From: a virus
Reading direction: 5' to 3' (one strand)
IMG/VR virus record: IMGVR_UViG_3300033149_003577
Coordinates: 1-40,882 of that record
Length of the DNA: 40,882 nucleotides
The position numbers and the translations under genes are program-made. Positions 29,773-36,505 of this stretch are shown here, one piece after another. Below the pieces are notes generated by a model. It saw nothing but the letters and a program-made list of their open reading frames with translations, had not been told where the DNA came from and did no database searches. Within the stretch, counting starts at the first letter, position 1. Each line of letters begins with the position of its first letter.

Positions 29773-30252
29773 TTAAGGCACCACATAAACGGTTAGGTTA
29801 AAAAGATTGCTGTTGTTTCCCTGTAGATCGGTAATTTGGAATTCAACGCGGTATTCCCCGGCAGGCAAGAACGAAAAATCCAAGCCCTGCCCCGTGTTTT
29901 GGTCAACAAAAAAATAAAACACTTCCTCGCTTACCTGCATTGGCATAGCCATGCAATAGGTGTCATAGGGCATGTTTTGGGGCAATACATAATCGGTCAT
30001 ACACAAATCAACCATGTCAAGGTCGGGGTCGGTAGCCCACATAAGAAGCACATATCGTTCCGATTGAGACAAAACGGTAACCGCTCCGTCCCAGTTATCT
30101 TCTGGGGCAAAATATATGTTATTAATGCGGGGCGGGGTGCCGTAATCGTCGCTACCCCCGCCACCCCCGCTACAAGACAAGGCGAGAAGGGAGAAAACCA
30201 AGGCAAGAAAAAGTTTCTTTGCGCTCGTTTTTTTTAGCGTGGCGCGCCTCAT
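29773..30252 (-). CDS. Lipoprotein (prophage-expressed moron candidate)
   Basis: From ATG 30252 the product has 159 residues. It begins with a basic N-terminus ('MRRATLKKTSAKK'), a hydrophobic stretch 'LFLALVFSLLAL' and a lipobox-like 'LSC' followed by a Gly run. It should be exported and lipid-anchored. The mature part is beta-rich ('GEYRVEFQITDLQGNNSNLF') like an Ig-type domain. It is first in the repressor operon, so it would be made in lysogens, where surface lipoproteins often block superinfection. The ATG lies almost at the expected transcript start. Confidence 0.75.
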   Translation of the reverse strand: MRRATLKKTSAKKLFLALVFSLLALSCSGGGGGSDDYGTPPRINNIYFAPEDNWDGAVTVLSQSERYVLLMWATDPDLDMVDLCMTDYVLPQNMPYDTYCMAMPMQVSEEVFYFFVDQNTGQGLDFSFLPAGEYRVEFQITDLQGNNSNLFNLTVYVVP

Positions 30253-30259
30253 GATTAAC

Positions 30260-30288
30260 AACATACAAGAAAAAAAAACAAATGTCAA
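30260..30288 (-). promoter_or_regulatory. Leftward promoter of the lipoprotein-HTH operon
   Basis: On the minus strand TTGACA (30,288-30,283) and TATGTT (30,265-30,260) are spaced 17 nt. The ATG of the lipoprotein is at 30,252, only 7 nt past the -10 box. The transcript would therefore be leaderless or nearly so. The promoter is back to back with the rightward one at 30,312. Confidence 0.7.
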
Positions 30289-30311
30289 GTAATTTTTCCC
30301 TTATTTTTTCC

Positions 30312-30340
30312 TTGACAAGTTCCCAAAAAGGATATATACT
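30312..30340 (+). promoter_or_regulatory. Strong rightward early promoter with internal operator
   Basis: TTGACA (30,312-30,317) and TATACT (30,335-30,340) are spaced exactly 17 nt, close to a consensus sigma70 promoter. The motif TTCCCAAAAAGGATAT (30,320-30,335) fills the spacer, so a repressor bound there would block RNA polymerase. Transcription would start near 30,347. Confidence 0.8.
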
Positions 30341-30346
30341 TGGAAT

Positions 30347-30500
30347 CACGATGGAGGGTTCCAGATGTGCGAATCTCCAAAAAAGCTGATTTTAAACCCC
30401 TTGGCCCCGTGTGCTGGCGCGGTCTCCGCCATGAACCCTCCAGCTCCCCAGGCGGCTTCTGGTCGCGCCAGCACACATCCCCCTCTTTGAAGGAGACTTG
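30347..30500 (+). promoter_or_regulatory. Structured leader RNA with crossing helices
   Basis: A perfect 13-bp inverted repeat GTGTGCTGGCGCG (30,409-30,421) / CGCGCCAGCACAC (30,464-30,476) is extended by CCGCC/GGCGG (30,426-30,430 / 30,451-30,455). Its loop shows GAACCCTCCA (30,433-30,442), complementary to TGGAGGGTTC (30,352-30,361) upstream, so a pseudoknot or switch can form. No U run follows, so it is not a simple terminator. A 12-codon frame starts at 30,351. Confidence 0.65.
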
Positions 30501-30734
30501 ATGGCTGGACCAATTAAAAGAAATCGTAGAATAAATCAATCGAACCTTTCTTCTCCAACGTGGATTGCGCAGCTTTTGCAAGCGGTAACGTCTGTTTTTT
30601 CAAGCCCCTATGCCTCAATGCACCGTAACGGTAAACATTATGCCGGACATGCCGGCCAGTTTCGTAAGGCCGTTGCTAAAAGGCGACGCTTGAACCAGAT
30701 AGCCCGCGCAAGCCGCAGGAAAAATAGAAGGTGA
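30501..30734 (+). CDS. Small basic protein, 77 aa; first gene of the long rightward operon
   Basis: ATG 30501 has GAAGGAG 6 nt upstream. The product is strongly basic: 'MAGPIKRNRRINQSN' at the start and 'FRKAVAKRRRLNQIARASRR' at the end. Small Arg-rich first genes in early operons can be RNA or DNA binders, such as antiterminators, but no motif proves that here. Confidence 0.65.
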   Translation: MAGPIKRNRRINQSNLSSPTWIAQLLQAVTSVFSSPYASMHRNGKHYAGHAGQFRKAVAKRRRLNQIARASRRKNRR

Positions 30735-30770
30735 ATCATAAGTGGTTATTGGTTAAACGGAGGGTGAACA

Positions 30771-30857
30771 ATGGAATCTAAGTGGTTAGACCGTGCGGCC
30801 TATGTTGGGCTGCTGATCGCTTTTGGCTACATGTTTTGGCAGTTTTTTATTCGATAA
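30771..30857 (+). CDS. Tiny single-pass membrane protein, 28 aa
   Basis: GGAGGG lies 7 nt before ATG 30771. The 28-residue frame has a charged start 'MESKWLDRAAY' and one hydrophobic helix 'VGLLIAFGYMFWQFF', ending in IR. It fills the gap between the basic gene and the paralogue array. It could be a membrane-acting peptide; the role is unknown. Confidence 0.5.
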   Translation: MESKWLDRAAYVGLLIAFGYMFWQFFIR

Positions 30858-30873
30858 AAGGAGTGGTGAATCA

Positions 30874-31638
30874 ATGTATAAATTAACCAGACCTGATGGC
30901 ACAGACTTTTTTTCCGGCACCATAAATTACGCCGAAAATATCGGCAAGGTTATACGTGTCACTGATTATGATGGACCAGAAAAGGGTACGTGGGGCAAGG
31001 GCATCCATGCTTCACGCAACCCGAATGATATTTTTCCGCTGGCAACGATACCTTGCAGGGCATTTAAAGTGAAGGGAATACAGCGAATAGCGGGAGATGA
31101 ACGCTGGGCTCGTTATCAAGCGGTAAGGGTTTTGGAAGAAGTCACTGGCCTTGACAAGTTGTTCGGCTGGAAATACTCGGAGGCCGTCAACCCTGTTAAT
31201 CCTTTTGAAATTAAACCGCCTAAAATTAATGATTCTCATATTGACCTGCTGGGGCAATGGGCTTTGGTTTGGGATTTAGTTCTGTGGTCAATTCATGATT
31301 CGGGCCTGAATCCAGAGCGAAGCGCACTTGGGAAATCTCTTCGATATTCGGTGATAGAGTTGATCGCGGATGCGGCGACAGATTTAGTTTTGCGCGAGGT
31401 TAAATTTTCGATTATAGACCCCCTTGTAGATTCGGTTTGGAGCGCGGCTTGGGCCTATATATGTTCTTTTTTCCCATTTATTAAAAAATGGAAACATGTA
31501 GACCACAAACCAGGCGAATATCCTTTTCAATACGCGGCAACCTTGTGGAAGCAGGGCCTTGTGCCTTCCTTTGACGGCGAGACGTGGAGGTTGCACGGCG
31601 GGGAGAAGGCAAGGGTTTTGTGGGAGGGCAAATTTTAA
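30874..31638 (+). CDS. Tandem paralogue A, 254 aa (unknown family)
   Basis: ATG 30874 with AAGGAG upstream is chosen over the longer frame. The protein has a conserved N-terminal domain ('MYKLTRPDGTDFFSGTINYA', 'GKGIHASRNPND', 'LDKLFGWKYSEAVNPVNPFE'). A variable helical middle (about residues 120-190) and a conserved C-terminal stretch ('AATLWKQGLVPSFDGETWRL') follow. It is the first of three tandem copies. The N-terminal domain pattern 'GxGxHASRNPND...RVLEEVTxLDxLFGWxY' occurs in other phage proteins of unknown role. Its stop overlaps the next copy's start (TAATG). Confidence 0.75.
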   Translation: MYKLTRPDGTDFFSGTINYAENIGKVIRVTDYDGPEKGTWGKGIHASRNPNDIFPLATIPCRAFKVKGIQRIAGDERWARYQAVRVLEEVTGLDKLFGWKYSEAVNPVNPFEIKPPKINDSHIDLLGQWALVWDLVLWSIHDSGLNPERSALGKSLRYSVIELIADAATDLVLREVKFSIIDPLVDSVWSAAWAYICSFFPFIKKWKHVDHKPGEYPFQYAATLWKQGLVPSFDGETWRLHGGEKARVLWEGKF

Positions 31639-32435
31639 TGTATACGCTAACCAAACTTGACGGCACGGACTTCTACTCTGGCAAGATCAATTTCGCCGAA
31701 AATATCGGCAAGGTTGTGCGAATTAGCGATTGTGACTGGTCGGGATACGAGGAAGACGATGTGATATTCGCCCTGGGCATTAAAGCCGCGCACAACCCGA
31801 ATGATTGCCTTGTTGGAGGCAGGATACCCTGCCGTGCATTCAGGGTGAAGGGGGTACAACGAATAGCGGGGGATAAAACCAAGACCCATTATCAGGCGGT
31901 AAAAGTTTTAGAAGAAATTACCGACCTTGACAGCCTGTTCGGGTGGAAATACTCGGAGGCCATGAACCCTGTTAATCCTTTTGAAATTAAACCGCCTAAA
32001 ATTAATGATTCTCATATTGGCCTGCTGGGGCAATGGGCTTTGATTCAGGATTTGATATGGGACTTGAATGAGTTTTCGATCAAAGCATCAATTCTTCATA
32101 CAGCCGTTAATGTGATTGACTCGTCTATTCTATATTCGCTTGAAAGAATAATATATGATGAAGTGTGGGAGCCGATTCTTCGTTCGGTCGAGGCCGAGGC
32201 TGAGGATTGGATTAAGGTTTTACTTTTGAATTCGATCCGGTATGCGGTTTGGGCCTACATAGGCTCCCTGTTCCCCAACATCAAAAAGTGGAAATATATA
32301 AACCATAAGCCAGGCGTACATCCTTTTCAATGCGCGGTAACCCTGTGGAAGCAGGGCCTTGTGCCTTCCTTTGACGGCGAGACGTGGAGGTTGCACGGCG
32401 GGGAGAAGGCAAGGGTTTTGTGGGAGGGCAAATTT
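31544..32435 (+). repeat. 92-bp identical direct repeat at the 3' ends of paralogues A and B
   Basis: Positions 31,544-31,635 and 32,344-32,435 are identical over 92 nt, exactly 800 nt apart. Each repeat includes the C-terminal codons and the GGGAGG ribosome site of the following copy. A second near-identical block in all three copies (about 31,171-31,260, 31,944-32,033 and 32,764-32,850) codes for 'KYSEAMNPVNPFEIKPPK'. These point to recent duplication or gene conversion. Confidence 0.85.
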
Positions 32436-32450
32436 CAATGTATGTATTAA
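31638..32450 (+). CDS. Tandem paralogue B, 270 aa
   Basis: ATG 31638 overlaps the TAA of paralogue A. The N-domain ('MYTLTKLDGTDFYSGKINFA', 'LGIKAAHNPND', 'LDSLFGWKYSEAMNPVNP') and the C-terminal stretch match paralogue A closely. The middle (from about residue 137 to 215) is different and helical ('DEVWEPILRSVEAEAEDWIK'). A TAA-to-CAA change at the ancestral stop adds three residues, so its end overlaps paralogue C's start by 13 nt. Function unknown. Confidence 0.75.
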   Translation: MYTLTKLDGTDFYSGKINFAENIGKVVRISDCDWSGYEEDDVIFALGIKAAHNPNDCLVGGRIPCRAFRVKGVQRIAGDKTKTHYQAVKVLEEITDLDSLFGWKYSEAMNPVNPFEIKPPKINDSHIGLLGQWALIQDLIWDLNEFSIKASILHTAVNVIDSSILYSLERIIYDEVWEPILRSVEAEAEDWIKVLLLNSIRYAVWAYIGSLFPNIKKWKYINHKPGVHPFQCAVTLWKQGLVPSFDGETWRLHGGEKARVLWEGKFQCMY

Positions 32451-33649
32451 CCAAACCTGACGGGACGAGCTTTGACTCCGACACGATCAATTACGCTGAA
32501 AACATCGGCAAGGTTGTGCGAATCACCGATTACGATTGGTCGGAGGAGGAAGAAATAGACGAGGAGGAAGAAATAATATGGGGCAGGGGCATCCGCGCCG
32601 CGCGCAATCCGAATGATTGTTTTGTTTTTCCTGCGGTAGAAATGCCTTGCCGAGCATTTAAAATAAGGGGAATTCAACGAATAGTGGGGGGTAAACGCTG
32701 GGTTCACTATCGAGCAGCCAAGGTTTTGGAAGAAGTTACCGACCTTGACAAGTTGTTCGGCTGGAAATACTCGGAGGCCATGAACCCTGTTAATCCTTTT
32801 GAAATTAAACCGCCTAAAATCAATGATTCTCATATTGACCTGCTGAAGCAATGGGACTCGATCCGAAGCTCGGCTTGGTGGGGGGTGCGGAAGTCTATTG
32901 AACGCTTCATAACAAGCGCAGGCGAAGTTAAGAACCCGATACGCAGAACATCAACTTGGAAATTGATTTTGGAATTGGTTTTTGCCTCTCTCGGATATCC
33001 AGATTGGGATTCAAATGTGGCTTTTTCGATACGACGCTCTCTTTATGAAGCAGCCTATGCCTACACAGGCACCTTGTTCCCAAGCATCAAAAAGTGGGAG
33101 GAGATAGACCATAAGCCGGGTGAATACCCCTTTCAGCCCGTAGTGGATTTATGGAAACAGGGGCTTATCCCCACTTTTGACGGCAGGATATGGAGATTGC
33201 ATGGTGGTAAAAAGGCGAAGGTTTTATGGGAAGACAAAAAGAGGGTTATTGACATTGCGAAAAACGTAGAGATAGACCCGCTCCTAGATGCAATTCAGAT
33301 TGACCCATATATAGCTTACTATTTCCACAAGAAGATCTGGCTATGGTGCGCGGGTAATCCCGAAAAAAAGGAAAAAGAGTGGCCCATGTGGGAAAAGAAC
33401 GGGGGAATAATTCCGCAACTAATAGCCGCGCATCCTGCCTGCGAGTTTAAAGTTGCGCAATCAAACGCATTCATCTCAACCTGTGACAAATATTGTTTGG
33501 TGGATTGGCCGGGGGGTAGGTGTACTGATCTCCCTAACGGGATTATGGGACTAGGCGAGAGATGGCGGACGGCGGAACAGAAAAAAGAACGCTCTCGCCT
33601 TGCCCGCCAAATAGCAAACCTGCCCATGCGAGATCGCTACAAAAAATAG
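32438..33649 (+). CDS. Tandem paralogue C, 403 aa, with extra C-terminal domain
   Basis: ATG 32438 follows the conserved GGGAGG of the repeat. The first 260 residues follow the same plan as copies A and B, with an acidic insertion (EEEIDEEEEI) near residue 30. A further 130 residues ('IDPYIAYYFHKKIWLWCAGN', 'IPQLIAAHPACEFKVAQSNA', 'NGIMGLGERWRTAEQKKERS') are absent from A and B. This may be the ancestral full-length form. Function unknown. Confidence 0.72.
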   Translation: MYVLTKPDGTSFDSDTINYAENIGKVVRITDYDWSEEEEIDEEEEIIWGRGIRAARNPNDCFVFPAVEMPCRAFKIRGIQRIVGGKRWVHYRAAKVLEEVTDLDKLFGWKYSEAMNPVNPFEIKPPKINDSHIDLLKQWDSIRSSAWWGVRKSIERFITSAGEVKNPIRRTSTWKLILELVFASLGYPDWDSNVAFSIRRSLYEAAYAYTGTLFPSIKKWEEIDHKPGEYPFQPVVDLWKQGLIPTFDGRIWRLHGGKKAKVLWEDKKRVIDIAKNVEIDPLLDAIQIDPYIAYYFHKKIWLWCAGNPEKKEKEWPMWEKNGGIIPQLIAAHPACEFKVAQSNAFISTCDKYCLVDWPGGRCTDLPNGIMGLGERWRTAEQKKERSRLARQIANLPMRDRYKK

Positions 33650-33657
33650 GAGACGCC

Positions 33658-33903
33658 ATGACCCCCGAAGAAATCCTGGCAAAAGAAATGATAAGGGCAA
33701 TGGAACTCATAGGACTGCGGGAACCGCAAGCAACAAATTCCCCGAACCCCAGAGATCAAGAGTGTTCCACCTGCAAATTCTGGTCGCATGGCGGCGATGA
33801 ATGGGGCTGGTGTCCAATGATTGCCTTATCGCTAAACCGTCAAAGAGAACCTTACGTGGAAACTTACAAGGGCTTTTCCTGTTTTGATTACGAGGGCAGG
33901 TAA
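33658..33903 (+). CDS. Small Cys-rich protein, 81 aa
   Basis: ATG 33658 is chosen for the AGGAG 6 nt upstream; the frame from 33562 lies inside paralogue C. The product contains 'ECSTCKFWSHGGDEWGWCPM' and 'GFSCFDYEGR', a four-cysteine cluster likely to hold zinc. Similar 'C-x2-C-x-F...C...C-x-x-Y' small proteins occur in many phages. Function unknown. Confidence 0.65.
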   Translation: MTPEEILAKEMIRAMELIGLREPQATNSPNPRDQECSTCKFWSHGGDEWGWCPMIALSLNRQREPYVETYKGFSCFDYEGR

Positions 33904-34182
33904 ATGAAGATTAAAATAGACGATATCGAGGTTACGGTCAGTAAAAAGATGATAAAAAACCTTAAAAAGTGGTTATCTCTTTCTGAATGTGAAAGAGAGC
34001 GAGAGTGTCCTTTTGAATTTGCTTACGATAATCTTTCTCGTCTATGCAATAATTTTTGCGGTAAGTTTTTCTTGGGCTTTAAATATACCAACGCTTGCCC
34101 AAGCAACACATATCCAATATCAGAAAAATTCCTGAAAATGGTTTCTCAAGTTGTTGAAAAATATGAGGAGGCAGGAGAATAA
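33904..34182 (+). CDS. Hypothetical Cys-containing protein, 92 aa
   Basis: The gene starts immediately after the previous stop. The product contains 'LSLSECERERECPFEFAYDN', 'RLCNNFCGKFFLGF' and 'ACPSNTYPISEKFLKMVSQV', with five cysteines. It may be a small zinc or disulphide-stabilised fold. Not recognised. Confidence 0.55.
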   Translation: MKIKIDDIEVTVSKKMIKNLKKWLSLSECERERECPFEFAYDNLSRLCNNFCGKFFLGFKYTNACPSNTYPISEKFLKMVSQVVEKYEEAGE

Positions 34183-34185
34183 ATC

Positions 34186-34446
34186 ATGGCTACAAACTGG
34201 GTTAGGGTCGGCGTTTGCTGGATAAAAGAAAAGCGGCTTAACTGCCGCATGGAAGAAGAAGATGACAAGAAGCTATTGCCTGGCGAACGGTTTATTGTTG
34301 TCTCAAATAAATGGAAAGCAAAAGAGAACCAACCCGATTATCATGTTTTAAAACCGATTGAAGTTGAAGGGGAACCTCCCCGGCAGAATGAACCAAAAGA
34401 CAATCGGCCTGAACCGCCGCCGCCGGATGATGATATTCCTTTTTAA
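34186..34446 (+). CDS. Small protein with an SSB-like acidic C-terminal tip, 86 aa
   Basis: The product has a short N-terminal domain ('NWVRVGVCWIKEKRLNCRM', 'LPGERFIVVSNKWKAKENQP') like DUF736-type small folds. A Pro-rich linker and the ending 'PPPPDDDIPF' follow. The last residues match the tip of bacterial single-stranded-DNA-binding proteins, which recruits repair and replication enzymes. Without a full OB fold it may compete for, or recruit, those partners. It lies four genes upstream of the recombination nuclease. Confidence 0.6.
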   Translation: MATNWVRVGVCWIKEKRLNCRMEEEDDKKLLPGERFIVVSNKWKAKENQPDYHVLKPIEVEGEPPRQNEPKDNRPEPPPPDDDIPF

Positions 34447-34476
34447 TGCGAACCGGAAAGACAGGATGAAAGAATC

Positions 34477-34875
34477 ATGAAGTGGACGAATGAGCTACCG
34501 AAGGAAGAGGGGTTTTACTGGTTAAGATATTCTCCCGACAATTCACCCTACATAATTAAAGTAGGAGGATTTCATGGGGACGGGATGCGTATCATACGTT
34601 ATGGATTAACGGATTTATTAGATATTGATCGTCCTTGCCATCAATTCGCTGGCCCCATTCCAGAACCCACAGAATGGACAAACAAGCCATCTAAAGAAGA
34701 GGGATTTTATTGGATTAGGAAATCTCCTAACAATTCGCCCTACATAATTGAAACAAAAGGGTCTTATGAGGAGGGGACACTCATTATACGTTATGGATTC
34801 TTGGAAAGAACATATTTAGGGAGCTTTTACCTTTCCTATCAATTTGCGGGGCCAATACCAGAGCCGGAGGATTAA
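34477..34875 (+). CDS. Two-repeat 'WTN-FYW' domain protein, 132 aa
   Basis: Two copies of one domain follow each other. Each runs from 'WTNELPKEEGFYWLRYSPDN' (residues 3-22; second copy from residue 67) to 'QFAGPIPEP'. A third, single-copy version is encoded at 35,496-35,714. The domain is about 64 residues, aromatic-rich and probably a small beta sandwich. Similar short domains occur in phage genomes without known role. Confidence 0.7.
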   Translation: MKWTNELPKEEGFYWLRYSPDNSPYIIKVGGFHGDGMRIIRYGLTDLLDIDRPCHQFAGPIPEPTEWTNKPSKEEGFYWIRKSPNNSPYIIETKGSYEEGTLIIRYGFLERTYLGSFYLSYQFAGPIPEPED

Positions 34876-34878
34876 GCA

Positions 34879-35499
34879 ATGATTACAGTTGTGCTTTTTG
34901 AAACAACAAGAATTAATGAAACCGTTGTTGCGGAAGAGGGCACAGAAATAGGGGAGAGCCTTAAGGCCCAAAACGTTTCAATCGGGAAAAAATGTAAAAT
35001 AGGCCATCACGTAACCATAAAACAAAATACGTTTCTCGGCGACAGGGTGATTATCGGGGACGATGTATTCGTCGGTGAAGGGGTTATAATAGAAGACGGG
35101 GCCCGGGTTGGGCAAAACGTAGTTATAGGCGATTTTGTCACTATCAAGAAAAACGCAATTATCCGCTCAAATTGTTCTATTCCAAGCAAGATGAAAATAG
35201 ACGCTGGTTTAGTTCTTAAAAAAAGCCCCAGCATGTTTCTTCATGGGGAAGTTGGAGAGCCTATTTATTGGGATTCGCCTACCGAAATTAGAATTGGAAT
35301 CTGTTGCCTCCCCGTTGAAAGATGGCGAGAACAGTTTCAGATAATATTGGGCAAGGCGGCAAGCTGGACGCAGGAAACTATTGATATTTATAAGGCGTAT
35401 TTTGATTTTTTGGTTAAAGAAGGCCATCCGTTTGAAATAAAGAAAACGTCGCCACATAGAAAAACGAAGGCAAAAAAGAAGGGGGAGAAAGAAACATGA
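34879..35499 (+). CDS. Left-handed beta-helix (hexapeptide-repeat) protein
   Basis: The product has 206 residues. Residues about 17-100 show many [LIV]-G-x4 hexapeptide turns ('VSIGKKCKIGHHVTIKQNTF', 'VIIGDDVFVGEGVIIEDGAR', 'VVIGDFVTIKKNAI'). This is the signature of the left-handed beta helix of acyltransferases. The C-terminal 80 residues are unrelated and helical, ending in a very basic tail. Trimeric sugar acetyltransferases share this fold, but the catalytic His cannot be assigned. It sits between two 'WTN' domain genes, far from the sugar cassette. Confidence 0.7.
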   Translation: MITVVLFETTRINETVVAEEGTEIGESLKAQNVSIGKKCKIGHHVTIKQNTFLGDRVIIGDDVFVGEGVIIEDGARVGQNVVIGDFVTIKKNAIIRSNCSIPSKMKIDAGLVLKKSPSMFLHGEVGEPIYWDSPTEIRIGICCLPVERWREQFQIILGKAASWTQETIDIYKAYFDFLVKEGHPFEIKKTSPHRKTKAKKKGEKET

Positions 35500-35714
35500 A
35501 AGAGTGGACGAATGAACCACCTAAAGAAGTAGGGTTTTATTGGTTTAGGTATTCTCCTGAAGACGAATTGCCCGAAATTGTTGAGGTGATAGAACGTATA
35601 CATGGAGGATTCGTTGTACGTTTTTTTGATGGTGCAAAAATAGATTTTGAGAACATTTCTCCTTCCCGTCAATTCGCTGGCCCCATTCCCGAGCCAGGGG
35701 AAGAGAAAGAATGA
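35496..35714 (+). CDS. Single 'WTN-FYW' domain protein, 72 aa
   Basis: The product 'MKEWTNEPPKEVGFYWFRYS...' ending 'RQFAGPIPEPGEEKE' is a paralogue of the two domains encoded at 34,477-34,875. It overlaps the beta-helix gene by 4 nt and the exonuclease gene by 4 nt, so it is translationally coupled to both. Function unknown. Confidence 0.65.
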   Translation: MKEWTNEPPKEVGFYWFRYSPEDELPEIVEVIERIHGGFVVRFFDGAKIDFENISPSRQFAGPIPEPGEEKE

Positions 35715-36499
35715 TTGACTCGATTCACCAGTCCCACTTGAACATGTGGCTTAGGTGCGGAAAGCAGTTTGAGTTTTACTTAACAAGGGGGCCGCTTCCC
35801 CCAGGAATAGCGGCCCGTCGCGGCGACGCCGTCCATAAGGCGGCGGAGATTAACCACAAGCAGAAAATTACGAGCAAAACAGATTTACCCCTTGGCGACC
35901 TTAAAGAAGCCGCCTGGGAGACATTTCGAGAATACATCAAAGAAGGCAACTTCTTTTTACCGAAAGAACAACTGCCAGACAAGGTTAAAATCATTAAAGA
36001 AACCGAGAGGCAGACGCTTGACGCCGTGGAGGTATATCGAGAAAAAATAGCCCCAACCATCCAGCCGACAATGGCCGAGCAACGCTTTGAAGTTGACCTT
36101 GGTCTTGATTTGCCCTTAGTGGGGACTATTGACACAGATCATGTGGAAGAAAAGAGAGCGATTATTGAGGATTTAAAATGCATGGTTGCCAAAAATCAAC
36201 AATGGGCCGACCGCCAGGTACAGCCGACCGTTTATCATTTGGGGTATCAGGAGCTTACCGGAACGTGGCCCGAACATTTACGATATGACTTAATCGTTCC
36301 GAACAAAAAACCCAAGCACATTCCCTTGAGAACCGAAAGAACACAATCAGACGTGGAACGATTAAAACGTTATTCTGAGGCGTTTTTACAAGATATAAGA
36401 ACGGGAAATTTCAGGCCAGCCGACCCGTCGCACTGGACGTGCAATCCCGCTTACTGCGGTTGGTACCAAATATGCCCGTATGGAGAAAAAAGGAGGTAG
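35711..36499 (+). CDS. PD-(D/E)XK exonuclease (RecB/Cas4-like) with Fe-S cysteines
   Basis: The 262-residue protein shows the Cas4/AddB-type order: Cys16 ('LRCGKQFEF'), His42 ('GDAVHKAAE'), 'GTIDTDH' (Asp141), 'IIEDLKC' (acidic-x-Lys at 153-156) and Gln171. Three C-terminal cysteines (244, 249, 255 in 'CNPAYCGWYQIC') follow. One N-terminal plus three C-terminal cysteines would bind a 4Fe-4S cluster. It probably resects DNA ends for recombination, with the annealing-type protein encoded 6 nt downstream. Confidence 0.82.
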   Translation: MIDSIHQSHLNMWLRCGKQFEFYLTRGPLPPGIAARRGDAVHKAAEINHKQKITSKTDLPLGDLKEAAWETFREYIKEGNFFLPKEQLPDKVKIIKETERQTLDAVEVYREKIAPTIQPTMAEQRFEVDLGLDLPLVGTIDTDHVEEKRAIIEDLKCMVAKNQQWADRQVQPTVYHLGYQELTGTWPEHLRYDLIVPNKKPKHIPLRTERTQSDVERLKRYSEAFLQDIRTGNFRPADPSHWTCNPAYCGWYQICPYGEKRR

Positions 36500-36505
36500 T
36501 TAACC

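Noticed and set aside
30498-30500. TTG start three bases before ATG 30501
   Set aside because: The ATG is better spaced from GAAGGAG and is the normal start.
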